Source: Photobacterium galatheae (lineage in GTDB: Bacteria > Pseudomonadota > Gammaproteobacteria > Enterobacterales > Vibrionaceae). From it: a stretch of DNA of 45,374 nucleotides. The stretch lies in assembly GCF_000695255.1 (NCBI RefSeq), contig NZ_JMIB01000039.1:1-45374 (forward strand), given 5' to 3'. A program made the position numbers and the translations under genes. Shown one piece after another: positions 15,659 to 23,484 of this stretch (positions within the stretch are counted from its first letter, which is position 1; each line of letters begins with the position of its first letter). The notes beneath the pieces are model-generated. The model was not told the origin of the DNA. It saw only the letters and a program-made list of their open reading frames with translations, and did not search any database.

Positions 15659-17395
15659 ATGCTAACTTTTAGAAAGAGTGGTTATTTATTACTGGAAGCG
15701 ATACTGGCTTCAGCAATCATCTCTTCTGCAATTCTATTTCGGAGCCAAATAGAGCTGAAGCACAAACAGATCGATCAGGTTAAAGAACTGGCCTCTGATG
15801 TGGTCAAAATTCCTTATGCGATTGATAAAAGAACCCTTTTAGATGGTCATACCCTGAACTTACCTACAACTAGTTTTACAGGTGCTCAAGATACGGTTCA
15901 AAACTTTTTAGAAGTATCTTTAATTGGTGATTCGAGTGCAGCCTGCAGTGGGGGGTGGTCTCCCGTGGATGCAGCCAATGGTGCGATGAATTTAATTCCC
16001 TGTAATTTGTTTAATTACGGCAAGATGCCTTTCAAAATGGATATGGATGGTGCTTATGAATTAACACCGGATGGCACGATTCGGAGTTACGGGATTGAGT
16101 TGTATCATGCATCCGATGCAGCGTTTGATAAGCATTCGTCTGTTTACTCGCAGTTGGTCAACTATGCAAGAATCATGGATGCGCCTCAAATGACGGGGAC
16201 CCATAAATACTATCTGGTCAATAAGGGTTCCGGTGCAGAATTGACCCCCAGTGAGTGTCAGCTTGCAAAAAGCCAATGTGCTTTTAGAGCCGAATACTCA
16301 ACAAATTATGTTGGCATGGGTGAAGACCCTTACCTGAGAGTGAATGGTTCTAATTTCATGAGAGGCGACATTCGGTTTCAAGGGGTTGGTAGTGCGACGC
16401 TTGCCTGCACAAAGATAAAAGATGATGGTGTTGCTTCTGATGCAGAGTGCGGGCTTGACTATGATCAACCCAGCCAGGACTTGAGTGTGTTGGCGAGAAG
16501 CGCGCATTCAGAGAAGTTTTACTTAGCGAATAACACCATAAAAAATAGCACGGGTTCATTCATTCCCGTGTCTTGCGTTGTTTCCAGTGGTACTAGTGTT
16601 GCCTGTGGTTTAACATTACTGAAGAATCCAAGTGATCCAAGTAAAGTGATATCGAGAGCAGCATTGCATGAGATTTCGGTTGGTGGCTCTATTTATACTG
16701 TGAGTGATTCAAAAAAGACGTTTGAAGTTGATGCAGAGACAGGAAATGTGAAAACGAAAGGAAGCCTGACTGTAGAGGAAAATGCCAGCATCAAAAGTGA
16801 AAACAGTCAACAACAAATGATACTCGATAACACTCAGATTCACTTTAATGGTGTGATTCCAACGTTGCAAGATACGGATATATTCGCGAAAACGACTAAT
16901 ACAAGTAAATCGCAGCAATTAGCAAATCAGTTAGTGACCAAGGGCTATCTTCATAGTTTTAATCAGATTATTGATATTAAAAGTGGTAAATCTGGGAAAT
17001 CATATAACCTTTATGCATGTCCTGACGGAAAATATGCAGAAGTGATTGGTTTTCCTGCGAAGTCAACGCTATTGATGAGTCAGAATCAAATCGATCAGGT
17101 TTGTCCTTATGTTAAGGGGAAGAGGTTGCCTGAGATTAAGCTTGGTCTCCAACTTCGGATGCCGACCAAAACTTCAATTGAGGGATCAGTGAGTATGGAG
17201 TACAACATCGGCTGTCGCTGGGAAGGTGATTATGCTCAGGCATGGTTTATGAATGTAAATGGTGGGAAATTCTCTCCCAGATTCTATTTAATTTCACCGA
17301 GAAAATATGGAACAAATAACACAGCTAATATTGAGGTAGAGATGGATTTTATGATGATCCAGTACTGTGGTCAGGGTGGGCTCTCGACAAAATAA
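15659..17395 (+). CDS. pilV: PilV-like minor pilin / tip adhesin
   Basis: This 578-residue protein opens with a very short prepilin leader and the processing site SG|YLLLEAILASAIISSAI, with Glu at mature position 5. It is far longer than a normal pilin. The rest is a Ser/Gly/Thr-rich, probably beta-structured exported domain with several cysteines (for example CSGGW, NLIPCN, CQLAKSQC, YACPDG and CRWEGD). Large prepilins downstream of the main pilin act as tip adhesins (PilV) in IncI plasmids. There is no shufflon: I see no duplicated inverted C-terminal segments and no recombinase here. It follows the pilS terminator and ends at its own terminator. The start is ATG 15659, because ATG 15654 runs into a stop. 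Confidence 0.8.
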   Translation: MLTFRKSGYLLLEAILASAIISSAILFRSQIELKHKQIDQVKELASDVVKIPYAIDKRTLLDGHTLNLPTTSFTGAQDTVQNFLEVSLIGDSSAACSGGWSPVDAANGAMNLIPCNLFNYGKMPFKMDMDGAYELTPDGTIRSYGIELYHASDAAFDKHSSVYSQLVNYARIMDAPQMTGTHKYYLVNKGSGAELTPSECQLAKSQCAFRAEYSTNYVGMGEDPYLRVNGSNFMRGDIRFQGVGSATLACTKIKDDGVASDAECGLDYDQPSQDLSVLARSAHSEKFYLANNTIKNSTGSFIPVSCVVSSGTSVACGLTLLKNPSDPSKVISRAALHEISVGGSIYTVSDSKKTFEVDAETGNVKTKGSLTVEENASIKSENSQQQMILDNTQIHFNGVIPTLQDTDIFAKTTNTSKSQQLANQLVTKGYLHSFNQIIDIKSGKSGKSYNLYACPDGKYAEVIGFPAKSTLLMSQNQIDQVCPYVKGKRLPEIKLGLQLRMPTKTSIEGSVSMEYNIGCRWEGDYAQAWFMNVNGGKFSPRFYLISPRKYGTNNTANIEVEMDFMMIQYCGQGGLSTK

Positions 17396-17424
17396 AGATA
17401 TTCTATCTACAACATCATGATTGA

Positions 17425-17449
17425 GACCTGCCTGATGGCGGGTCTTTTC
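17425..17449 (+). terminator. terminator after the pilV-like gene
   Basis: GACCTGCC (17425-17432), loop TGAT and GGCGGGTC (17437-17444) form an 8-bp stem with one G-T pair, followed by TTTTCTT. Confidence 0.75.
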
Positions 17450-17467
17450 TTACGTATGTTTTTTACC

Positions 17468-17473
17468 TATCTT
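17468..17473 (+). promoter_or_regulatory. candidate -10 box of dotD
   Basis: TATCTT in CCTATCTT lies 10 nt before ATG 17484, after the pilV terminator. The DNA between is TAAATTAAAA with no Shine-Dalgarno. It would start the dotD-dotC-dotB-icmT transcript. Confidence 0.45.
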
Positions 17474-17483
17474 TAAATTAAAA

Positions 17484-18023
17484 ATGAAAATAGCGAAAGC
17501 ACTCTTACCAGTATCATTGATTTTTGCTTCTGGCTGTTCTTCTTTCAAAGATGTTGAGCCAATCGCGCTAAGATTTAATGAGGAGTCTTTTTCGAATGAT
17601 TCTATATCGACCTCTTTATATAAATTGAGCGAAAGTGCAGAAGTTGCAGCAAATGCGCAGCGTGCACTGGCTGAGCTGGCGAATGGGATGGCTTCTCAGC
17701 AGATGACAAGAGCGCAGTACAATGAGTATGTATTTCAGAAGTCGTATATACCGAGAGACATGGAGCGTAGTGTGGGTGATATCGAATGGTCTGGCCCCGC
17801 GATGCCTTTACTTAAGGTTGTGGCAGAAATGGCGGGCTATGTGGTGGCAGAGCCTGCGCATAAACCCTTATTTGAGCCTATTGTTCGGTTGAATACAGTC
17901 AAAACAGGGAAGCAGTTGAATGTAAATGATGTCATTCGGGCTATAGAGGCTTCGAATAAAGAAGAAATCTCAATCGATATCATTGAGGATAGCAAAATTA
18001 TTAACATCAACTACTTCTACTAA
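17484..18023 (+). CDS. dotD: DotD-like outer-membrane lipoprotein of the type IVB system
   Basis: This 179-residue lipoprotein has a signal ending in the lipobox ASGC (Cys19). The conserved part DIEWSGPAMPLLKVVAEMAGY resembles the DotD/TraH domain, which has a secretin N0-like fold. DotD helps DotC bring DotH to the outer membrane. It is the first gene of a dotD-dotC-dotB-icmT block, the same order as traH-traI-traJ-traK in IncI plasmids. Its stop codon overlaps the dotC start (TAATG). Confidence 0.85.
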   Translation: MKIAKALLPVSLIFASGCSSFKDVEPIALRFNEESFSNDSISTSLYKLSESAEVAANAQRALAELANGMASQQMTRAQYNEYVFQKSYIPRDMERSVGDIEWSGPAMPLLKVVAEMAGYVVAEPAHKPLFEPIVRLNTVKTGKQLNVNDVIRAIEASNKEEISIDIIEDSKIININYFY

Positions 18024-19009
18024 TGGATAATCTATCGACAGAAGATCTAGGCCAGTTTATTCCGAATGCCGATGAAGGTGAACATGTTTTAACTCGTGAT
18101 GACCAACGCCGTGATTTAAAATCATTTCACCATGATGAAAATGTACGAAAGTATATTTTATCTGATGAGATTGGCCTCAGTCATTTTTCAAATGAAGATA
18201 TTTCTCTGAAAGGCGTCTTGCTGTTCACAACACCTGGTTTATCAAAAATTCAATCGGAGGCCAGAGGCAGAGAAGATGTGCTTGAGCGAAGAAAAACACA
18301 ACTAGAGAAGAAGACGCGAGGGAATATCATTTATAATGAAGCGGTTCGATATGGCGCTCAGGTTGCATTACGAAACACGCTCATGAATTTTCAAAGCCAA
18401 ATCAATAAAGAATCAAATAGTTTAGCTTCGAATTATAATTTTGACCATTATATGCTTCATAAGAACACCGTTATCCCCCCCATCATCAACATAAGAAAAG
18501 ATGGCATCACGGTATCTGATGATAAGTTTTCAAAGTTCGACTTTAGTTATTCCATTACTTCTCAAGCTAGATTTACGGACAGAATACCAAATTACAGAGA
18601 TTATCTGACATTTCAGGAGTACCCTGTTCGAGACCCTTCGGTATTTAATATTCCTATCACTCAAAATGAGCTGACCTACTGGATGAATGGGATCTATGAC
18701 GGCTGGAAACGAGGGGATGTCCAGGCAAAAATCGAGATTGATAATGCAATTTCAAAGCTGAAATTAGACTTTCTTGGCATGGTTCGATACCACATGTTAA
18801 GAAAGAAGAATATCGTCTCAGAACCGGTCATTTCCAAGTCGACGCTCGGCTTGTCTGGTGATCAGAAGAATATTGATATCGGAATTGTTAATTTTGTGAT
18901 GGATGGTGCTCCTGTATTTGAATTGGATATTCATAATTGGACGCCCTTGCCGATGATTGATGAATTCGAACTCAAAGAATTTATAAAACGAAAGGATGGA
19001 AATCAATAA
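18023..19009 (+). CDS. dotC: DotC-like type IVB secretion protein lacking a lipoprotein signal
   Basis: This 328-residue protein has the DotC/TraI hallmarks in order. These are AVRYGAQVALRNTL, NYNFDHYMLHKNTVIPPII, FTDRIPNYRDYL, WMNGIYDGWKRGDVQA, DFLGMVRYHML and VSEPVISKSTLGLSGD, then a terminal WTPLP. Legionella DotC is an outer-membrane lipoprotein. This one begins MDNLSTEDLGQF, shows no signal peptide and contains no cysteine at all, so it cannot be lipidated. No upstream start rescues a signal, because dotD overlaps. It also overlaps dotB by 14 nt. Location in the cell is therefore uncertain, though identity is well supported. Confidence 0.85.
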   Translation: MDNLSTEDLGQFIPNADEGEHVLTRDDQRRDLKSFHHDENVRKYILSDEIGLSHFSNEDISLKGVLLFTTPGLSKIQSEARGREDVLERRKTQLEKKTRGNIIYNEAVRYGAQVALRNTLMNFQSQINKESNSLASNYNFDHYMLHKNTVIPPIINIRKDGITVSDDKFSKFDFSYSITSQARFTDRIPNYRDYLTFQEYPVRDPSVFNIPITQNELTYWMNGIYDGWKRGDVQAKIEIDNAISKLKLDFLGMVRYHMLRKKNIVSEPVISKSTLGLSGDQKNIDIGIVNFVMDGAPVFELDIHNWTPLPMIDEFELKEFIKRKDGNQ

Positions 19010-20141
19010 ATTAAGAATATTCAGCTTAAGCGATTTTTTTTCAGTGAGTGCTTTACATAGCCTCATTGAAGATGCAATTGATGTTGGAGCTTCAGATATA
19101 CATATTAATAGTGATAATTACATCAGGTTTGAGGTTCACGGAAGATACCATGCGGTGAGCGGTCACATGCTGGATAGCCTTGAGGTTGTCGCGTTAGTCA
19201 ACAATCTATACAAGAGTGAAACGGGTTCGGATATGGTGCTTGCAGGGGAGAGTCTGAACCACGAATACGAATATCGATATAAAAAGCCAGGAAGTGAGAA
19301 GGTCAAGAGTTATAACTTTCGTGTGAATACTTCAGCGGCGACTGTATTCGGAAGATCCTCGCCGACGGTCACCATCCGGCAGTTGAATGAGGAGCCCCCC
19401 GTCTGGGGGGAGATGGGGTATGGCGAAAACTTGTGGGATATCTGGAGACCCGAGAATGGGCTGGTTGTGGTTTCAGGCGCTACGGGTACCGGTAAATCAA
19501 CGCTTCTGGCGTCAGGCACACGTCGGATTCTTGAGGAACGTGAAAACGAGAAAATCATTACGTTAGAATCGCCAATAGAATATGTGCTTCATCCTTACCA
19601 GAAAGAATCGACACTCGTGGTTCAAAGGAGTGTCCCGAAGAATAGTAAAACCTTTGTTCAGGGCGTTGAGGAAGCACTGAGACAGCATCCCTCGGTTGTG
19701 GTGATTGGGGAGGCCAGAAAAAAAGAGGAAATTGAAGCGGCGCTTTTAGTCTGTGTGACGGGCCACTTAACCTACACCACAACACATACGAACTCTGTTC
19801 CGGAGACCGGACACCGACTGCTGAATGAATTTCCAGTCGAAGAGCAGCGATCGAGGCTTGGTGACATCATTTATTCGAGTCGCGTTTTTGTCAATCAACG
19901 GCTTCTTCCTTCAACGGATGGAAAGCGTGTTGCGATAAGAGAAATCCTTCAGTTTGACAGAGATGTTTTGCATCGACTGGAGCAGGTCGATCCGATCAAT
20001 CTGAAGTCGGAGATGAGAAAACTGGTTGGAGAATATGGTCAGTCCTTTGGCGAACATGCGAGTCATTTTCTTTCTCAGGGGCTTTTAGACAAAAAGCAGG
20101 TTGACGCAATATTGTTAAGTGAAAAAAGCGAAATTAAATAG
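18996..20141 (+). CDS. dotB: DotB-like type IVB secretion ATPase
   Basis: This is a PilT/GspE-superfamily ATPase of 381 residues, almost the size of Legionella DotB. An N-terminal domain with VGASDIHINSDNYIRFEVHG is followed by Walker A GATGTGKSTL at about residue 160. An Asp box ITLESPIEY, Walker B HPSVVVIGEARK and His box TYTTTHTNS come next. DotB is the cytoplasmic ATPase recruited to the Dot/Icm channel; the IncI equivalent is TraJ. It lies between dotC (14-nt overlap) and icmT. It is distinct from the pilus ATPases at 0.4 and 3.4 kb in having GEARK rather than GEIRD. Confidence 0.9.
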   Translation: MEINKLRIFSLSDFFSVSALHSLIEDAIDVGASDIHINSDNYIRFEVHGRYHAVSGHMLDSLEVVALVNNLYKSETGSDMVLAGESLNHEYEYRYKKPGSEKVKSYNFRVNTSAATVFGRSSPTVTIRQLNEEPPVWGEMGYGENLWDIWRPENGLVVVSGATGTGKSTLLASGTRRILEERENEKIITLESPIEYVLHPYQKESTLVVQRSVPKNSKTFVQGVEEALRQHPSVVVIGEARKKEEIEAALLVCVTGHLTYTTTHTNSVPETGHRLLNEFPVEEQRSRLGDIIYSSRVFVNQRLLPSTDGKRVAIREILQFDRDVLHRLEQVDPINLKSEMRKLVGEYGQSFGEHASHFLSQGLLDKKQVDAILLSEKSEIK

Positions 20142-20143
20142 TG

Positions 20144-20428
20144 ATGGAATTAAACTATGTTGAAAGTGCTGAACAGGCAAGGGACTTAGCGTCTGAGTCT
20201 AACTTTTGGACTGATACAGGGAATGATGCTTTGTTCTTTACTGTCGATGCGAATTTCTTTGTCCTGATACCTATCTTGTGTTTTAAAATTAATGCCATGA
20301 CCGTTGGTGGTATTTTGGTTGCCTTTGTCTTTTTAACACTGCTGCGCAAGAAAGATATTACTTTTTTTGAATTTCTAAGTTTAGTGAGATTAAGGCTGGC
20401 TGGTTCTAAGTACAGGCGGAGAAAATAG
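20144..20428 (+). CDS. icmT: IcmT/TraK-like small membrane protein
   Basis: From ATG 20144 this is a 94-residue protein; a GTG at 20141 is in frame but overlaps the dotB stop. The N-terminal pattern FWTDTGNDALFFTVDANFFV and the following hydrophobic stretch FVLIPILCFKINAMTVGGIL match the IcmT family of tiny inner-membrane components. A basic C-terminus (GSKYRRRK) follows. Directly after dotB is exactly where traK/icmT sits in IncI-type systems. Its molecular role in the channel is not well defined. Confidence 0.75.
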   Translation: MELNYVESAEQARDLASESNFWTDTGNDALFFTVDANFFVLIPILCFKINAMTVGGILVAFVFLTLLRKKDITFFEFLSLVRLRLAGSKYRRRK

Positions 20429-20461
20429 AGTTGTTTAATTTTAAAGAAAAACCTAAATTTA

Positions 20462-21709
20462 ATGAAAAACACTCAAATGTACCCTAATAAACACACTCTT
20501 CGTAAATCTATCGCGTTCATTATTGCAGGGGCTCCAATGGCTGCTTTTGCTCATTTAAATATTATTAGCGATAGTGGAAGACCTGAAGAGTTAAAACAAG
20601 TTGTTCTCGATGGAGAGGTCTATAAACGAGTTGTGGACATCGGTGATAAGAAATTTATACATCACCCGGTTGACTCTTTTGCTTCAGACCTTCCGATAGG
20701 ATTAGCATTGCCATCGATTGTTCCTTCTGATTGGGTCATTGATATATCTGATGAACTCTCTGAGTTTTCTGTTTCATGGGATAAAACGGGAAACTGGGAT
20801 GATGTGATTGTTGAAATATCTAAGCGGCATAATCTGGTTGTTGTTTTTGACTGGAACAGGAATGTGATTCAAATGAAGTTGAATGATGCTGAGATGTTAG
20901 ATTTGAACTTGGATCAACTGGATGTTGCTGAATCACCAAGTGCCGAGGTGCCTGTCGCCAGGAAGAACGCTGAAGGTAAGTATGAATTTTCAATGAAACC
21001 CGTTGTTCACGAAGAAGATAAATCTGTGACGGATTCACTGGTTGTCTGTGCCGAAGCGACTATGGATGGGTGTACAACTCAGAAAATCGATATTGAGAAA
21101 TTAGCCCTTGATACACAATGGCTTGAATCTGAATCCAAAGCCTTTGAAGGAAATGAAGAGATCGATAAAACGAAAGTTGACAAGGTCGCCTCCCCGACGG
21201 GGAAAGAAGTGGAAAGTGCTTCTTCTGACTTGTCAGGAACAAATCAACCTGAAGATATCGCTCAAATCGAAAAGGAACGCGAGATGGCTGATCTGAAACT
21301 TGCGATTGAGCGAGATAAGAAATTGCGTGCCGAGTATCAATCTTCATACATTCTTCACGGCGATGGTTCATATGAAGATTTTGTCAATGGTGGCGGGTTT
21401 GTCGAAGAGGCTGATCCAGACACAGAGTATGTGTATGTTTTTAAGAGAGGGAAATTATTCGACACAATCAAAAAGTGGGCTGAGTTCAATGATTTTTACG
21501 TTGAAAATGAAATTTTCGAAAATAAAAGAATTGACTACCCTAACAGTCAAGAAATTCGGATCAAAGGGAAATTTAAAGATGTGACAACATTGCTTCTGAA
21601 TAAGTATAGAAAAGCGGAGGTTCCGGTGAATCATAAGTATTATACAGGCGGGGGTGCGAATACACTTTACATATTTGAATCCAAATATGAATCAATGTAT
21701 GTTAATTAA
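20462..21709 (+). CDS. pilL: PilL/TcpQ-like periplasmic pilus protein
   Basis: This 415-residue exported protein has a signal peptide ending PMAAFA (around residue 29). Two copies of a TcpQ/PilL-like domain can be seen. One holds WDDVIVEISKRHNLVVVFDWN (about residues 118-138), and one near the C-terminus contains KRGKLFDTIKKWAEFNDFYV. Between them lies a Glu/Lys-rich, partly coiled-coil linker. TcpQ-type proteins escort the pilus secretin to the outer membrane. The gene stands directly before a PilN-like secretin, as pilL does in IncI plasmids; a pilM gene is missing between them. It has no signal lipobox, unlike R64 PilL. Confidence 0.65.
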   Translation: MKNTQMYPNKHTLRKSIAFIIAGAPMAAFAHLNIISDSGRPEELKQVVLDGEVYKRVVDIGDKKFIHHPVDSFASDLPIGLALPSIVPSDWVIDISDELSEFSVSWDKTGNWDDVIVEISKRHNLVVVFDWNRNVIQMKLNDAEMLDLNLDQLDVAESPSAEVPVARKNAEGKYEFSMKPVVHEEDKSVTDSLVVCAEATMDGCTTQKIDIEKLALDTQWLESESKAFEGNEEIDKTKVDKVASPTGKEVESASSDLSGTNQPEDIAQIEKEREMADLKLAIERDKKLRAEYQSSYILHGDGSYEDFVNGGGFVEEADPDTEYVYVFKRGKLFDTIKKWAEFNDFYVENEIFENKRIDYPNSQEIRIKGKFKDVTTLLLNKYRKAEVPVNHKYYTGGGANTLYIFESKYESMYVN

Positions 21710-21717
21710 TAAAAATC

Positions 21718-23439
21718 ATGATTTTTGACAAGTCTAAAATTTCAATATTAGTAACAGCAGCTTTTGCCTCGGGTTGTTCTCAGTTACACACGCAGGATTT
21801 CAAAGAAATTAAGCAGTCAAATATTGACGCTACCGATGAAATTGACGGCTTAAAGGGAAAGACGGTTGCTGAGATCAATGGTGGTGCGACGCTTGATGAG
21901 ATATTTGTAAAGTTAACACCTGTAAAAATTAAAACAAAAGATACAATCAACCTGCCCGATTTTCTTCCGGAAACTATTGCTGTTTACTCTGGTGTGCCAA
22001 TGTCGGAGTCAGAGCTGGGGAGAGTGCTTTACCTGGATTATGGCATCAAATTGAGTTTCAGTCGGATGATTGTGAAAGAAGAAGAGGTTGCACCGCCGGA
22101 AGAGCCGTCCGGCAATGGGACTGATCAGAATATAGAGACCATGAGTGATGGCGCAGTGAGCTTAATGAACCTGGGGTCGACAGGTGAGATTGAACAAGTG
22201 TCATCTTCTCCAGGGCAATCGGGACAAGGCAGCTCTGACTATGACCCCTCTCAGGATATGCTCGCCTTGTTCGGCAATAGCAGAGAGCAGGATAATTCGA
22301 AAGATAAGAGAATTCAGAAGATTGATTACTCGGGTTCTCTGACGGGATTCTTCGATTGGCTCGCGCTCGATAGAGGACTTTCATGGAAGTATGACGACGA
22401 TACAGACACTTTCATCCTGTACGATCTGGATACGGTTGTGTTTGAGCTTATCGACAACACAGATAAGTTCACACTTGAGTCAACCATTGATACATCAAGT
22501 AACTCAGATGCGGGCTCATCAGACGGAGCATCATCATCGAAATCAAGTACATCTCAAAAGGCATCTTTCGCAGAAGAAGCGAATCACTGGGCGGATGTGC
22601 AGTCGATGGTTGAGCAGATGCTCTCCCCGGATGGTAAAGCAGCTTTTGACCTCAAAAATGGGCGAGTTGCGGTTACGGATACAAAGAATGCGATCCAGAA
22701 AATTGGCAGAGTGGTCGATCAGATTAATGCATCTTCAGGTTCCCAAGTTGTTTTGAATCTTACCTTTGTGAAAGTTTCTGTCGAGGAAACGTCTGAGATT
22801 GGCATGAATCTCACAGCAACAGATCTCGTCGCAGGTGCGGTTACAGGTGGCACGAAACTCGGGGGGGATCTCTCAACGTTTTCGAATATTTTTAACCTCA
22901 GCTTCAATAAAGCTGGGGTAACGGCCATGATTGGTGCCTTAGGGAGATTAGGGTCTATTTCTTATCGATTTGATACCCCGATTCTGACAATGAATAACCA
23001 CTTAACGCCATTCCAGTCCGTCGAAGAGGAACATTACATCGCTGAGGTTGAAAAGGAAACGGACGAAAACGGGAACGAAACCCTCACTCCTAAAAAAGCG
23101 GTGAACAAGACGGGTATCACAAGTATCTGGAAAAACCGAATTTTTAAAGACAGGGTGCTTGTCGATGGAAAGATTAGCTTGATTGAGAACCTGAACATGA
23201 AGGAAGTTCCTGACATGAATAGTATTGTTCTTCCTAAGAATGCTTTGGATGCGCATAACGTGAAAGCGATGTTGCGAAATGGAGAAACTAGAGTCGTCTC
23301 AATCAAGGAAGTCAACCGTAAGAGCGCTGAGGCTTCTGGGCCATTTGGCGCGAACTCCTTTATTTTAGGTGGAAATGAAAAGACCAAACACCGAAGGGAA
23401 ATCAGTATTATTCTCGCGACACCTTATGTGCTCAAGTAA
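21718..23439 (+). CDS. pilN: PilN-like type IVB pilus secretin (lipoprotein)
   Basis: This 573-residue outer-membrane channel protein starts with a lipobox FASGC (Cys20). N-terminal N0-like (NLPDFLPETIAVYSGVPMSE) and ring domains lead to a Ser-rich linker (about residues 255-285). The secretin core follows: SGSQVVLNLTFVKVSVEETSEIG, the hydrophobic VTAMIGALGRLG, and the ending RREISIILATPYV. Type IVB pilus secretins are lipoproteins of this size. It is preceded by a PilL/TcpQ-like gene and followed by pilO and pilP, matching the IncI order. There is no Shine-Dalgarno before ATG 21718; translation probably continues from pilL, whose stop is 8 nt away. Confidence 0.88.
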   Translation: MIFDKSKISILVTAAFASGCSQLHTQDFKEIKQSNIDATDEIDGLKGKTVAEINGGATLDEIFVKLTPVKIKTKDTINLPDFLPETIAVYSGVPMSESELGRVLYLDYGIKLSFSRMIVKEEEVAPPEEPSGNGTDQNIETMSDGAVSLMNLGSTGEIEQVSSSPGQSGQGSSDYDPSQDMLALFGNSREQDNSKDKRIQKIDYSGSLTGFFDWLALDRGLSWKYDDDTDTFILYDLDTVVFELIDNTDKFTLESTIDTSSNSDAGSSDGASSSKSSTSQKASFAEEANHWADVQSMVEQMLSPDGKAAFDLKNGRVAVTDTKNAIQKIGRVVDQINASSGSQVVLNLTFVKVSVEETSEIGMNLTATDLVAGAVTGGTKLGGDLSTFSNIFNLSFNKAGVTAMIGALGRLGSISYRFDTPILTMNNHLTPFQSVEEEHYIAEVEKETDENGNETLTPKKAVNKTGITSIWKNRIFKDRVLVDGKISLIENLNMKEVPDMNSIVLPKNALDAHNVKAMLRNGETRVVSIKEVNRKSAEASGPFGANSFILGGNEKTKHRREISIILATPYVLK

Positions 23440-23451
23440 GTCAGAAAAAAG

Positions 23452-23467
23452 GGCGGCTCAGGCCGCC
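23452..23467 (-). terminator. GC-rich hairpin between pilN and pilO, terminator-like on the minus strand
   Basis: GGCGGC (23452-23457), loop TCAG and GCCGCC (23462-23467). On the plus strand an A-run precedes it and no T-run follows, so read-through into pilO is expected. Read on the minus strand it is a classic terminator ending in CTTTTTT. No minus-strand gene is present here, so it may stop antisense transcription or act as an mRNA-processing or stability structure. Confidence 0.5.
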
Positions 23468-23484
23468 TGATAAATAAATTGCAT

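Noticed and set aside
15659..17395. A shufflon at the pilV 3' end as in IncI plasmids
   Set aside because: No inverted 19-bp-type repeats, alternative C-terminal cassettes or rci recombinase gene are visible.
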